Source: Ruminococcus sp. CAG:563
Lineage (GTDB): Bacteria; Bacillota; Clostridia; Oscillospirales; Acutalibacteraceae
Direction: 5' to 3'
Length of the DNA stretch: 51,837 bases
NCBI GenBank assembly: GCA_000434915.1
Contig: FR882059.1
Coordinates: forward strand, 1 to 51,837
Shown: positions 1 to 7,842 of the stretch, in pieces
How positions within the stretch are numbered: position 1 is the stretch's first letter
Layout: each line of letters opens with the position of its first letter
Program-made: the position numbers and the translations under genes
Notes under the pieces: generated by a model
The model's input: the letters and a program-made list of their open reading frames with translations, nothing else
Databases searched by the model: none
Told to the model about the DNA's origin: nothing

Positions 1-75
1 TCGGCTGTAGGCGTATGCTTATACGTCAAAGCCAAAAAAACGGATTGTTCGCCAAAGGAGCCAGCTCAACAAGTA

Positions 76-804
76 TTAGTCCATTTCCCAGTTATGCCAT
101 ACATTCTGAACATCATCATTATCATCGAACATGTCAAGCATCTTCGTCATGTTGTTGATGTCGTCCTCGTTGGTAAGCTTGGTATAGGTTGTGGGAACAT
201 ACTCAACCTCTGCGGAAAGGAATGAATAGCCCTTTGCCTCAAGGTCGTCACGAACTCCGCCGAGATCATTAGGCTCGGTGCGGATTTCAAAAATTCCCTC
301 ATCGTCGGTGATGAAATCGGTTGCACCTGCTTCGAGTGCATCCTCCATGAGCTTCTCCTCGTCGACGTCCTCAGCTTCGATTGTGATTACGCCGCAACGG
401 TTGAACATGAAAGAAACGCAGCCGCTCTGTCCCATATTTCCGCCGTACTTGTCAAAATAATGTCTGACGTCGCCGGCCGTACGGTTACGGTTATCGGTAA
501 GAGTCTCAACGATAACAGCGATACCTGAGGGTCCATAACCCTCGTACATGATCTCCTCGTAGTTATCGGCACTGCCCTCGCCTGCCGCCTTTTTGATGAT
601 ACGCTCAATGTTATCGTTAGGAACGTTGTTTGCCTTAGCCTTTGCGATAACGTCCTTGAGCTTTGAATTAACTGTCGGATCGGGACCGCCCGACTTAACA
701 GCAACCGATATCTCACGGCCTATTTTAGTAAATACCTTTGCACGAGCACCGTCCGTCTTTTCCTTCTTGCGCTTGATCGTGCTCCATTTTGAATGTCCTG
801 ACAT
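76..804 (-). CDS. yebC: YebC/PmpR (TACO1) family regulatory protein
   Basis: The 242-residue protein opens with MSGHSKWSTIKRKK and continues with the family's GGPDP, NVPNDNIERIIKKA and YEGYGPSGIAVIVE stretches, which together identify YebC/PmpR at its usual length (about 240 residues). Family members are cytoplasmic; they were described as DNA-binding transcriptional regulators and more recently as translation factors that help ribosomes through proline-rich stretches. Which role applies here cannot be read from sequence. The start ATG at 802-804 follows a short leader downstream of a TTGACA-N17-TATAAT promoter (840-868, minus). The gene stands alone and is convergent with nothing visible at the window edge. 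Family call is firm. Confidence 0.95.
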   Translation of the reverse strand: MSGHSKWSTIKRKKEKTDGARAKVFTKIGREISVAVKSGGPDPTVNSKLKDVIAKAKANNVPNDNIERIIKKAAGEGSADNYEEIMYEGYGPSGIAVIVETLTDNRNRTAGDVRHYFDKYGGNMGQSGCVSFMFNRCGVITIEAEDVDEEKLMEDALEAGATDFITDDEGIFEIRTEPNDLGGVRDDLEAKGYSFLSAEVEYVPTTYTKLTNEDDINNMTKMLDMFDDNDDVQNVWHNWEMD

Positions 805-839
805 AAAATCACCATTTCCTGTCGTATTTTAACTTTTAA

Positions 840-868
840 ATTATATACTCATAAATCATATTTGTCAA
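840..868 (-). promoter_or_regulatory. Sigma-A type promoter of yebC
   Basis: On the minus strand TTGACA (863-868) and TATAAT (840-845) are separated by 17 bases, about 35 bases upstream of the yebC start. Confidence 0.8.
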
Positions 869-940
869 GTGACCGCCTGTTAAAACAGCGGTTACCGATT
901 ATTTCTGTTTTTTCGCTGTGAATAAATTCTTTCTTTTTAA

Positions 941-969
941 TTGATTTGTTGCATTTAATATGATATTAT
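941..969 (+). promoter_or_regulatory. Probable promoter of the GH130 gene
   Basis: TTGATT (941-946) and TATTAT (964-969) are 17 bases apart and lie 30 bases before the ATG at 1000. Both hexamers are one or two changes from consensus. Confidence 0.55.
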
Positions 970-999
970 TAGTTTATAACAACAAAAAGGGTGAAATGT

Positions 1000-1950
1000 A
1001 TGGCAAAAATAATCGGTCGTGAAATAAATAATATTCCATGGCAGGACAAACCCGAGGGATATCAATACCCCGTGTGGAGATACGACGGCAACCCGATAAT
1101 CACGAGGGATAACCTTTTCTTTGCAAACAGCATCTTCAATTCCGCCGTTGTTCCGTTCGGCGACGGCTTCGCAGGTGTATTCAGGGTTGATACAAGAACC
1201 CGTGACCAGGTGCTCGTTACAGGATTCAGCAGCGACGCAATTAACTGGAAGCTCACCGATAAATATATCTTTGAGGGCTACGATCCCCGTCTTTGCGAAA
1301 TTGAGGGTAAATACTATCTCAGTTGGGTCAAGCTCACTGTGCACGGTACGGTCATCGGAATTGCATACACAACAGACTTTGAGAACTGGACGGAGCTGGA
1401 GGAAGCCGGCTATCCCGTTTCAAGAAACGGCGTTCTCTTCCCGAGAAAAATCAACGGCGAATACATGCTCCTGATAAGGCCATGCGACAGAGGACACACG
1501 CCCTACGGTGATATTTTCCTCATGAGAAGCCGTGACCTCGAATATTGGGGCAAGAACCGCTTCGTTATGAGTCCCGTGAAGAATTGGGAAATGACAAAGG
1601 TCGGCGCAGGTCCGACGCCCATTGAAACCGACGATGGCTGGCTGATGTTTTACCACGGCGTGCTGACAAGCTGCAACGGCTTCACCTACAGCATGGGTGC
1701 GGCAATTCTCGATAAAAATGAGCCTTGGAAGGTGCTTTACCGGGCAGACAGCTTTTTGCTCGCTCCGCATGAAATATACGAATGTGTCGGAGATGTTCCG
1801 AACGTTGTATTCCCCTGCGCAGCTCTTGCCGACAGCAAAAGCGGAAAAATTGCAATTTATTACGGTGCTGCCGACACCTCCGTTGCACTCGCATTCACAA
1901 CCGTTGATGAGGTCGTTAACTATGTTAAGGCTCATAATTTGAAAGCATAA
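1000..1950 (+). CDS. Glycoside hydrolase family 130 mannoside phosphorylase
   Basis: The 316-residue product has the GH130 five-bladed propeller pattern: an N-terminal WRYDGNPII motif, the catalytic-Asp region GYDPRLCEIEGKYYLSW, a phosphate/sugar-binding GPTPIET segment, WLMFYHG, and a C-terminal IAIYYGAADT. GH130 enzymes phosphorolyse beta-1,4-mannosides (mannosylglucose or mannooligosaccharides) to mannose 1-phosphate in the cytoplasm. The chain length fits; the exact substrate (oligosaccharide versus disaccharide) is not decidable here. The ATG at 1000 is preferred over the in-frame GTG at 991 because the GGGTGA ribosome site overlaps the latter. It is a single-gene unit with its own promoter and terminator; no mannanase or transporter is adjacent. 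Confidence 0.88.
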   Translation: MAKIIGREINNIPWQDKPEGYQYPVWRYDGNPIITRDNLFFANSIFNSAVVPFGDGFAGVFRVDTRTRDQVLVTGFSSDAINWKLTDKYIFEGYDPRLCEIEGKYYLSWVKLTVHGTVIGIAYTTDFENWTELEEAGYPVSRNGVLFPRKINGEYMLLIRPCDRGHTPYGDIFLMRSRDLEYWGKNRFVMSPVKNWEMTKVGAGPTPIETDDGWLMFYHGVLTSCNGFTYSMGAAILDKNEPWKVLYRADSFLLAPHEIYECVGDVPNVVFPCAALADSKSGKIAIYYGAADTSVALAFTTVDEVVNYVKAHNLKA

Positions 1951-1968
1951 TGACTGATAAAAATTTTT

Positions 1969-1999
1969 GGACTGTTCCGCTTGGAGCAGTCCGTTGTTT
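1969..1999 (+). terminator. Terminator after the GH130 gene
   Basis: A 10-bp inverted repeat (1969-1978 with 1983-1992, one G-U pair) with a four-base loop is followed by GTTGTTT. Confidence 0.75.
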
Positions 2000-2060
2000 A
2001 TATGACCAATTTATTGTTTGAATAAATAAACGTCCAAAAATCATCTTAAAATGAAATATA

Positions 2061-2088
2061 TTGACTTTTACCGTAAAAGTGCTATAAT
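2061..2088 (+). promoter_or_regulatory. Promoter of tRNA-Leu(UAG)
   Basis: TTGACT (2061-2066) and TATAAT (2083-2088), spacer 16, end 13 bases before the mature tRNA 5' end. Confidence 0.75.
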
Positions 2089-2101
2089 AGCACCGATATT
2101 T

Positions 2102-2186
2102 GCGGATATGGCGGAATTGGCAGACGCGTTGGATTTAGGATCCAATATCTTCTGATGTGCAGGTTCAAGTCCTGTTATCCGCACCA
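2102..2186 (+). tRNA. tRNA-Leu (anticodon UAG)
   Basis: The acceptor arms GCGGATA (2102-2108) and TATCCGC (2176-2182) pair perfectly, followed by A73 and an encoded CCA (2184-2186). The anticodon stem TTGGA/TCCAA encloses the loop TTTAGGA, giving anticodon UAG. A long variable arm, as expected for a class II leucine tRNA, lies between the anticodon stem and the T arm. Confidence 0.96.
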
Positions 2187-2189
2187 GAT

Positions 2190-2222
2190 ATCAGGTACAG
2201 ACTTTCTGTGCCTGATTTTTTT
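2190..2222 (+). terminator. Terminator of tRNA-Leu(UAG)
   Basis: An 11-bp stem (2190-2200 with 2206-2216, one G-U) with loop ACTTT is followed by a run of seven T. Confidence 0.85.
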
Positions 2223-2288
2223 GAGAAAATACCTCTAATTGCGGCATTTTATCAAAAATCATAAGGATGTAATTGTGTAAAAAGTCTA

Positions 2289-2317
2289 TTGACAATCCCA
2301 TAAAACAAATATAGAAT
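2289..2317 (+). promoter_or_regulatory. Promoter of the ktrB-ktrA unit
   Basis: TTGACA (2289-2294) and TAGAAT (2312-2317) are 17 bases apart; transcription would begin near 2324 and give a leader of about 67 bases. Confidence 0.75.
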
Positions 2318-2331
2318 TGTCTTGGATTCAG

Positions 2332-2380
2332 CTCCTCATTAATAAAAGGAGGTTGTGAAACAACCGCTATAGGGTTTCAC
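2332..2380 (+). promoter_or_regulatory. Foldable leader with displaced Shine-Dalgarno before ktrB
   Basis: The only strong ribosome site, AGGAGG at 2347-2352, lies 38 bases before the ATG at 2391. It can pair with CTCCT at 2332-2336. A second hairpin, GTGAAA (2355-2360) with TTTCAC (2375-2380), lies between it and the start codon and would bring the site closer if folded. A five-codon reading frame (GTG 2355 to TAG 2370-2372) also begins just after AGGAGG. The fold is seen in sequence; any regulatory role is inference. Confidence 0.4.
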
Positions 2381-2390
2381 TTAAATTAAA

Positions 2391-3728
2391 ATGTTTCATA
2401 ATATACGTTTTAAAAAGCATATTTCAACATTTCAAATTATTATCTTAGGATTCTTTTCAATAATTCTTGTCGGTGCTCTGTTGCTAATGCTTCCTATATC
2501 ATCGGTTTCCGGAAAGGTGACTCCTTTCAATGAGTCTCTTTTTACCGCAACTTCCGCAGTATGTGTTACCGGGCTTGTAGTTCATGATTCCGGAAGCTAT
2601 TGGTCAATTTTTGGCCAAGCAATTATACTGCTTCTTATCCAAATCGGAGGCCTTGGCGTCGTTACGGTTGCTGCTTCTTTCGCTCTTCTTTCGGGGCGAA
2701 AAATCTCTCTTATGCAAAGATGTACTATGCAGGAAGCTATTGCAGCGCCAAAGGTCGGCGGAATAGTTCGCCTTACGGGATTTATTTTAAAAGCAACTCT
2801 TATTTTTGAATTATGCGGTGCTGTAATAATGATGCCGGCATTCTGTAAAAATTTCGGTGTAAAGGGTGTCTGGTTTGCTTTTTTCCATTCAATTTCCGCT
2901 TTCTGCAACGCCGGATTCGATATTCTCGGAACAGAGAGTTTACAATATGTCTCACTGACGCAATTCGAAAACAGCATTTCAATAAACCTTGCCGTAATTT
3001 TTCTTATAATAATCGGAGGAATAGGCTTCCTGACCTGGGAGGATATTTATACAAACAAGTTGAATTTTAAGAAATACCGTATGCAGAGCAAGGTCATTCT
3101 TGTTACATCTGCCGTGCTCGTAATTATTCCCGCTTTATACTTTTTCTTTTTTGATTTTACTAATCTCCCTATAAAGCAAAGAATCCTACCTTCTCTGTTT
3201 CAATCGGTAACAACGAGAACCGCAGGTTTTAATACAGTCGATCTGACAGCTTTACGGGAGCCGTCTATAGCTATAATGATAGTACTTATGATTATCGGCG
3301 GTTCTCCCGGTTCGACGGCGGGCGGAATTAAAACGACCACCGTTGCTGTACTTATTGCCAACGCCTCGGCAACATTCGGCCGTAAGGATTCCGCACATTA
3401 TTTTAAGCGAAGAATCGACAATCAGGTTGTAAAAAATGCATCGACAATATTAATCATGTATTTAATTCTTTCATTTACAGGTGCCATAGCTATAAGCACG
3501 GTTGAAAAAATGCCTTTTTTAAACTGTCTTTTTGAAACTTCTTCTGCTATAGGAACTGTAGGATTAACGCTCGGTCTGACTCCGGAGTTGAGCTTATTCT
3601 CTCAGCTTATATTGATAGTTTTGATGTTCTGCGGCAGAGTCGGCGGACTGACTCTTATATATGCCGCCCTATCAAATACAAAGAAAACTATGTCAAAATT
3701 TCCTTTGGAGCGTATTACCGTAGGATAA
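2391..3728 (+). CDS. ktrB: KtrB/TrkH family K+ uptake membrane subunit
   Basis: The 445-residue polytopic membrane protein shows the four pore loops of the Trk/Ktr/HKT superfamily, each with its filter glycine: TSAVCVTGL, SAFCNAGFD, TTRTAGFNT and SSAIGTVGL. The GGSPGSTAGGIKTTT segment that contacts the RCK ring is also present. Length and the short N terminus fit KtrB rather than TrkH. It would translocate K+ (often Na+-coupled) across the cytoplasmic membrane, gated by the cytosolic KtrA-type ring encoded next. The ATG at 2391 is the first possible start, since an in-frame TAA precedes it at 2382. The gene is noticeably more AT-rich than the trkA/trkH genes that follow. Confidence 0.9.
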   Translation: MFHNIRFKKHISTFQIIILGFFSIILVGALLLMLPISSVSGKVTPFNESLFTATSAVCVTGLVVHDSGSYWSIFGQAIILLLIQIGGLGVVTVAASFALLSGRKISLMQRCTMQEAIAAPKVGGIVRLTGFILKATLIFELCGAVIMMPAFCKNFGVKGVWFAFFHSISAFCNAGFDILGTESLQYVSLTQFENSISINLAVIFLIIIGGIGFLTWEDIYTNKLNFKKYRMQSKVILVTSAVLVIIPALYFFFFDFTNLPIKQRILPSLFQSVTTRTAGFNTVDLTALREPSIAIMIVLMIIGGSPGSTAGGIKTTTVAVLIANASATFGRKDSAHYFKRRIDNQVVKNASTILIMYLILSFTGAIAISTVEKMPFLNCLFETSSAIGTVGLTLGLTPELSLFSQLILIVLMFCGRVGGLTLIYAALSNTKKTMSKFPLERITVG

Positions 3729-3743
3729 AGGAGGATAATCTCT

Positions 3744-4391
3744 GTGAAAAACGTTTTACTAATCGGTCTCGGCCGTTTTGGAAAGCATATGGCCATGGAT
3801 CTCAATCGTCTCGATCATCAGGTTATGGCAGTTGACTTAAATGAGGATAGAATCAATGATATTCTTCCTTTTGTTACCAATGCTCAAATCGGTGACAGCA
3901 CAAATGAAGATTTTATTAGGTCGCTCGGTGTAAATAATTATGATCTTTGCATTGTAGCTATAGGCAACAATTTTCAAAGCTCTCTTGAGACTACATCATT
4001 ACTTAAGGAGCTCGGTGCAAAAAGAGTAGTTTCCCGTGCCGAGCGTGATGTTCAGGCAAAATTTCTTCTCAGAAACGGTGCTGACAGTGTAGTATACCCC
4101 GAAAAGCAAGTAGCCGAATGGGCCGCCATACGTTTTACGGCGGATCACATTTTGGATTTCATCGAGGTCGACGATTCACACGCAATTTGTGAGGTTGAAG
4201 TTCCGAAATCGTGGGTTGGAAGAACAGTGGGTCAAATTGATGTTCGACGCAAATACAATCTTAATATTATCGCTATCAAAAAAAATCAAGATATCGATAT
4301 GGCAATTTCATCTGAAACTTTACTCGGTCATGATATAACACTTCTTGTTCTCGGTGACTATAAAGCATTGCAAAAATGTTTTCAAATTTAA
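3744..4391 (+). CDS. ktrA: KtrA-like RCK regulator of K+ uptake
   Basis: A 215-residue cytosolic protein with an N-terminal Rossmann RCK_N domain, nucleotide motif LLIGLGRFGKHMA, and an acidic IGDSTNEDFIRSLG turn, followed by an RCK_C domain (about 135-215, ending TLLVLGDYKALQK). KtrA proteins form octameric rings that bind ATP/ADP or NAD(H), and in some species c-di-AMP at RCK_C, and gate KtrB. The start is GTG at 3744, set by the AAAGGAGG site at 3728-3735. It begins 15 bases after ktrB stops, so co-transcription is likely. Confidence 0.92.
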   Translation: MKNVLLIGLGRFGKHMAMDLNRLDHQVMAVDLNEDRINDILPFVTNAQIGDSTNEDFIRSLGVNNYDLCIVAIGNNFQSSLETTSLLKELGAKRVVSRAERDVQAKFLLRNGADSVVYPEKQVAEWAAIRFTADHILDFIEVDDSHAICEVEVPKSWVGRTVGQIDVRRKYNLNIIAIKKNQDIDMAISSETLLGHDITLLVLGDYKALQKCFQI

Positions 4392-4425
4392 TCAATGAAT
4401 GTTATAAACGAAAGGCGGCAAATCA

Positions 4426-5787
4426 GTGAGAATTATTGTTGTCGGAATCGGCAAGGTCGGTTATACCGTTGCGGAACAGCTTTCAAACGAAAAGCATGAC
4501 GTAATCCTTATCGATACCAATGAAAAGGTTCTTAATGCGGTTCTAAATCATCTTGATGTAATCGCCGTGCACGGTAACGGAGCCTCTCGCAAGGTTCTCT
4601 CCGAGGCAGGTGTCGAGGAAAGCGATCTTGTTATCGCTCTTACCGGCAGCGACGAAATCAATCTGCTTTGCTGCTTGCTTGCCACAAAGCTCGGAGCAAG
4701 CGGAACCATTGCCCGTGTCAGAAATCACGAATATTATGAAGATGTTCGGCTTATAAAAGACAGTCTCGGTCTTTCAATGGTTATCAATCCCGAAAAAGAG
4801 GCCGCCGAAGAAATTCTTCGTATTCTCAAATATCCGTCGGCTAAAAATATTGATACCTTTGCAAAGGGCAAAATCAATATTGTAAGCTTTGCGGCCACAA
4901 AAAATTGTACCCTTTGCGGCAAGGCGGTCAAAGATTCGTTTTCGGGTCTTAAAGCGAGAGCACTCGCCTGTGCCGTTGAGCGGGGAAACAAGATTTTTAT
5001 TCCGTTCGGTGATTCCGTAATTGAAGAAAACGATGTTGTCGCAGTTCTCGTTGCGCCGGATGAGACCCCGACATTTTTCAAGGAGATCGGCTTACCCGTT
5101 AACTCGGTGAAAAAGACAATGATTATCGGTGGCGGCAGAATCGGTCATTATCTTGCAACGGAAATGTGCCGCCTTAATATGGACACAACAATAGTCGAAA
5201 GTAATCCAAAAACCGCTGAAGAGCTCAGCTATCTCCTCCCCAAGGCGAACATCATCTGCGGTGACGGTACAAACCGTGCCCTTTTGATGGAAGAGGGCCT
5301 GCGTGATGCGAGCGCAATATGCTGCCTAACCGGCTTTGACGAAGAAAATCTCATTCTTTCGCTCTTTGCAAAGAACGTTGTACCCAATATAAAAACAATC
5401 GCAAAAATCAACAGAACGGCTTTCAACGAGGTTGTGCGTTCGCTTGATATCGGCAGCGTTATTTACCCTAAGTTTATAACTGCAAGCCAGATACTTCAGC
5501 ACGTCCGTGCAAAGAAGAACAACATCGGCAGCAACGTTGAAACGCTTTACAAAATAATCGACAATAAGGTTGAAGCTTTGGAATTCCACGTCAGCGAAGA
5601 AAGTGATATCGTCAACACTTCTCTTGAAGAGCTGCTTCTCCACAAAAACGTTATTATCGGCTCAATTAACAGAAAAGGCAATGTTTTCATTCCCCGAGGC
5701 AAGGATACGCTTCAGGTTGGCGATTCCGTTGTTGTCGTAACCACGATTCAGGGTCTTTCCGATCTTGACGATATTATTAAGGACTGA
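4426..5787 (+). CDS. trkA: TrkA, double-RCK K+ transport regulator
   Basis: The 453-residue protein carries two tandem RCK_N/RCK_C units: the first nucleotide motif is VVGIGKVGYTVAEQL at the N terminus and the second IIGGGRIGHYLATEM near residue 230. This is the TrkA architecture and length. It is peripheral to the membrane and gates TrkH. Translation starts at GTG 4426 after GAAAGGCGG. It follows ktrA by 34 bases and its stop TGA (5785-5787) lies 4 bases before the trkH ATG, which points to a coupled pair. Confidence 0.93.
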   Translation: MRIIVVGIGKVGYTVAEQLSNEKHDVILIDTNEKVLNAVLNHLDVIAVHGNGASRKVLSEAGVEESDLVIALTGSDEINLLCCLLATKLGASGTIARVRNHEYYEDVRLIKDSLGLSMVINPEKEAAEEILRILKYPSAKNIDTFAKGKINIVSFAATKNCTLCGKAVKDSFSGLKARALACAVERGNKIFIPFGDSVIEENDVVAVLVAPDETPTFFKEIGLPVNSVKKTMIIGGGRIGHYLATEMCRLNMDTTIVESNPKTAEELSYLLPKANIICGDGTNRALLMEEGLRDASAICCLTGFDEENLILSLFAKNVVPNIKTIAKINRTAFNEVVRSLDIGSVIYPKFITASQILQHVRAKKNNIGSNVETLYKIIDNKVEALEFHVSEESDIVNTSLEELLLHKNVIIGSINRKGNVFIPRGKDTLQVGDSVVVVTTIQGLSDLDDIIKD

Positions 5788-5791
5788 CGCC

Positions 5792-7240
5792 ATGAACAAA
5801 AAAATGATAACCTATGTTTTAGGTATTCTGCTTATTACGGAGGGTGCGCTCCTCCTTTTGCCGACGCTGATCGGCCTATACTACAAAGAAGACGTAGTAC
5901 CGTTTCTTATAACAATTGCGGCAACAGTCATCTCCGGCTTTGTTATGATTCGCTTCAAGCCTCATGATAAAACAATCGTGTCAATGGACGGCTTTGCAAT
6001 CGTTTCCCTCGGCTGGATTTTTATCAGTCTTTTCGGTGCACTCCCCTTTTTCATCAGCAAAGAGATTCCGAATTACCTTGATGCCGTTTTTGAGGTCGTA
6101 TCGGGCTTCACAACGACAGGTTCAAGCATACTGACGAATGTCGAAGCACTGAGCAAGGGAATGCTTTTCTGGCGAAGCTTCACCCACTGGATAGGCGGCA
6201 TGGGCGCACTTGCGTTCATCATGGCGATTCTTCCGCTTGCAAAAGGCGGAGGTAATCTTCAGCTTATGAAAGCGGAAAGCCCCGGCCCGGACGTTGAAAA
6301 ACTTGTGCCGAAATCAAAAAGCACGGCGAGAATTCTTTACGGAATCTACGTTATAATGACGATCGTGCAGATTCTTCTGCTTCGCTGCGGCGGACTTTCG
6401 TTCTTTGAGAGCACAACGCTGAGCTTTGGCACGGCAGGCACCGGCGGATTTGCTATCGTCAATTCAAGCATTGCCGATTACAGCCTATACACACAGATAA
6501 TAATCGGCGTTTTCATGATGCTTTTCGGTATCAATTTTAACTTCTATTTTCTTCTGTTCTGCGGAAAACTGAAAGCAGCGTTCAGAAACGTTGAGGTCAA
6601 GTCCTACATAGGAATAATGGCAACGTCAATAATTCTGATTGCCTTGAATATCCGTCATATGTTCGGTTCTTTCTTTGAAGCCCTTCATCAGTCGGCATTT
6701 CAGGTCAGCTCCGTTATGACGACCACAGGCTATGCCACAACGGATTTTGACAAATGGCCCGTTTTCAGCAAGACCGTCATGCTCATTGTCATGTGCGTGG
6801 GTGCATGTGCAGGCAGCACCGGAGGCGGCTTCAAGGTCTCGAGAATTATCATTCTTGCCAAGTCGGCAAAGCGTGAGCTTAAACGTCTTGCTCACCCCAG
6901 AAGCGTAAGCGTAATCACAATGGACGGCAAACGTGTCAGCGACGAGGTTGTTACGGGAACTAATGTTTTCTTCTTTAGCTATATTGTTATTTTTGTTGTT
7001 TCCCTGCTGATTGTTTCAACGGACGGTCAGGACATGGTCACAAATATTTCAGGCGTTATCGCAACGCTCAACAACATCGGTCCAGGTCTCGGAAAGGTTG
7101 GACCGAAGGGCAATTTCTCCGATTTCAGCTGGTATTCCAAGGTTGTGTTTATTCTCGACATGCTGCTCGGCAGGCTGGAGATATTCCCATTTCTCATGCT
7201 TTTCACTCCCAAGCTTAAAAGAAGTAAAATAATTAAATAA
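5792..7240 (+). CDS. trkH: TrkH family K+ uptake membrane subunit
   Basis: The 482-residue protein begins MNKKMITYVLG and has the extra N-terminal helices that separate TrkH from KtrB. The filter loops SGFTTTGSSIL, FGTAGTGGFAI, MTTTGYATTDF and LNNIGPGLGKVGP, and the CAGSTGGGFKVSR gate segment, are intact. With the trkA product it would form a second K+ uptake channel. I chose ATG 5792 rather than an upstream in-frame TTG at 5765 because the latter lies inside trkA and gives a non-family N terminus. There is little ribosome-site sequence before it, consistent with translational coupling to trkA. Confidence 0.93.
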   Translation: MNKKMITYVLGILLITEGALLLLPTLIGLYYKEDVVPFLITIAATVISGFVMIRFKPHDKTIVSMDGFAIVSLGWIFISLFGALPFFISKEIPNYLDAVFEVVSGFTTTGSSILTNVEALSKGMLFWRSFTHWIGGMGALAFIMAILPLAKGGGNLQLMKAESPGPDVEKLVPKSKSTARILYGIYVIMTIVQILLLRCGGLSFFESTTLSFGTAGTGGFAIVNSSIADYSLYTQIIIGVFMMLFGINFNFYFLLFCGKLKAAFRNVEVKSYIGIMATSIILIALNIRHMFGSFFEALHQSAFQVSSVMTTTGYATTDFDKWPVFSKTVMLIVMCVGACAGSTGGGFKVSRIIILAKSAKRELKRLAHPRSVSVITMDGKRVSDEVVTGTNVFFFSYIVIFVVSLLIVSTDGQDMVTNISGVIATLNNIGPGLGKVGPKGNFSDFSWYSKVVFILDMLLGRLEIFPFLMLFTPKLKRSKIIK

Positions 7241-7245
7241 TACGG

Positions 7246-7288
7246 AAATAACAAATACACCGGCTTATGTGTGTATTTGTTATTTTTG
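7246..7288 (+). terminator. Strong terminator after trkH
   Basis: A perfect 15-bp inverted repeat (7246-7260 with 7271-7285) closes a 10-base loop and runs into T5. Confidence 0.9.
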
Positions 7289-7302
7289 TGTGGCAGGAAA
7301 AG

Positions 7303-7334
7303 GCGTGGCTTCGGCCATGCTCTTTTTCTTTTTT
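7303..7334 (+). terminator. Second terminator after trkH
   Basis: GCGTGGC (7303-7309) pairs with GCCATGC (7314-7320) and is followed by a T-rich tract to 7334. Confidence 0.6.
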
Positions 7335-7352
7335 ATCGCAACGGATACATAG

Positions 7353-7389
7353 AAAAACCCGCCGCACCGAATATCACGGCACGACGGGT
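7353..7389 (-). terminator. Terminator of the 83-residue membrane protein gene
   Basis: On the minus strand ACCCGTCGTGCC (7378-7389) pairs with GGTGCGGCGGGT (7357-7368), with G-U pairs, followed by T5. Confidence 0.75.
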
Positions 7390-7456
7390 CGGTGATTACC
7401 TGAATTGAAATTTAAACATTAACACTGATTAAAAGAATAGGAACATACAATTTCAC

Positions 7457-7708
7457 TCAAGCAACATAGCGATAGATTTTCGCATGTCTCTGCTCCTCAA
7501 GCTCACGTTCACGCTGACGGCGAGCCTGCTGAGCGGCACGTTTTTTTGCGATTGCCTTCTTGCGCTTGCGAAGATAAATTCTCTTTGCGACGAAACGAAT
7601 GATCTTGTCTTCAAAGTCAATGAACTTCTGCTCGTGCAGAACTCCGAATATTACAAATAAAACTGCTGCTATCTCGATTAAAGTCCTTATTGCAAATGCT
7701 GTTGTCAT
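7457..7708 (-). CDS. Small membrane protein under a LexA-type operator
   Basis: I do not recognise a named family. The 83-residue product has one hydrophobic helix at residues 4-24 (RTLIEIAAVLFVIFGVLH), a short amphipathic link, and a highly basic, alanine- and arginine-rich helical tail (about 45-75, RKRKKAIAKKRAA...), which by the positive-inside rule should face the cytoplasm. AGGAGG sits 9 bases before ATG 7708. Its promoter is strong and a perfect GAAC-N4-GTTC box overlaps the expected transcription start, so SOS control is likely. Small single-helix SOS proteins in other bacteria (SidA, SosA, YneA) block cell division; such a role here is inference. Confidence 0.8.
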   Translation of the reverse strand: MTTAFAIRTLIEIAAVLFVIFGVLHEQKFIDFEDKIIRFVAKRIYLRKRKKAIAKKRAAQQARRQRERELEEQRHAKIYRYVA

Positions 7709-7742
7709 AATTAAAACCTCCTGAATATAACCGAACGTTTCC

Positions 7743-7756
7743 CGAACGTTTGTTCT
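7743..7756 (-). promoter_or_regulatory. LexA (SOS) box in the promoter of the small membrane protein gene
   Basis: CGAACGTTTGTTCT (read on the plus strand) matches the Gram-positive LexA/DinR operator GAAC-N4-GTTC exactly in both half-sites. It lies about +5 to +18 relative to the predicted start point. A degenerate second copy, left half CGAAC intact, is read on the minus strand at 7794-7807 over the -35 element, and an isolated half-site CGAAC lies at 7732-7736. Confidence 0.75.
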
Positions 7757-7767
7757 TTACAAGTCAT

Positions 7768-7795
7768 ATTATAGCAGATTTTTTGCATTTGTCAA
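7768..7795 (-). promoter_or_regulatory. Promoter of the 83-residue membrane protein gene
   Basis: Consensus TTGACA (7790-7795) and TATAAT (7768-7773) on the minus strand, spacer 16. A consensus promoter under an operator fits a repressed, strongly inducible gene. Confidence 0.8.
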
Positions 7796-7842
7796 CACAT
7801 TTGTTCGATTATTTTTGCTTTTATAGTCCTGTTTAACGGACT

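Noticed and set aside
2190..2390. c-di-AMP (ydaO-type) riboswitch or T-box upstream of the K+ uptake genes
   Set aside because: The untranslated leader is only about 67 bases and I find none of the conserved core sequences.
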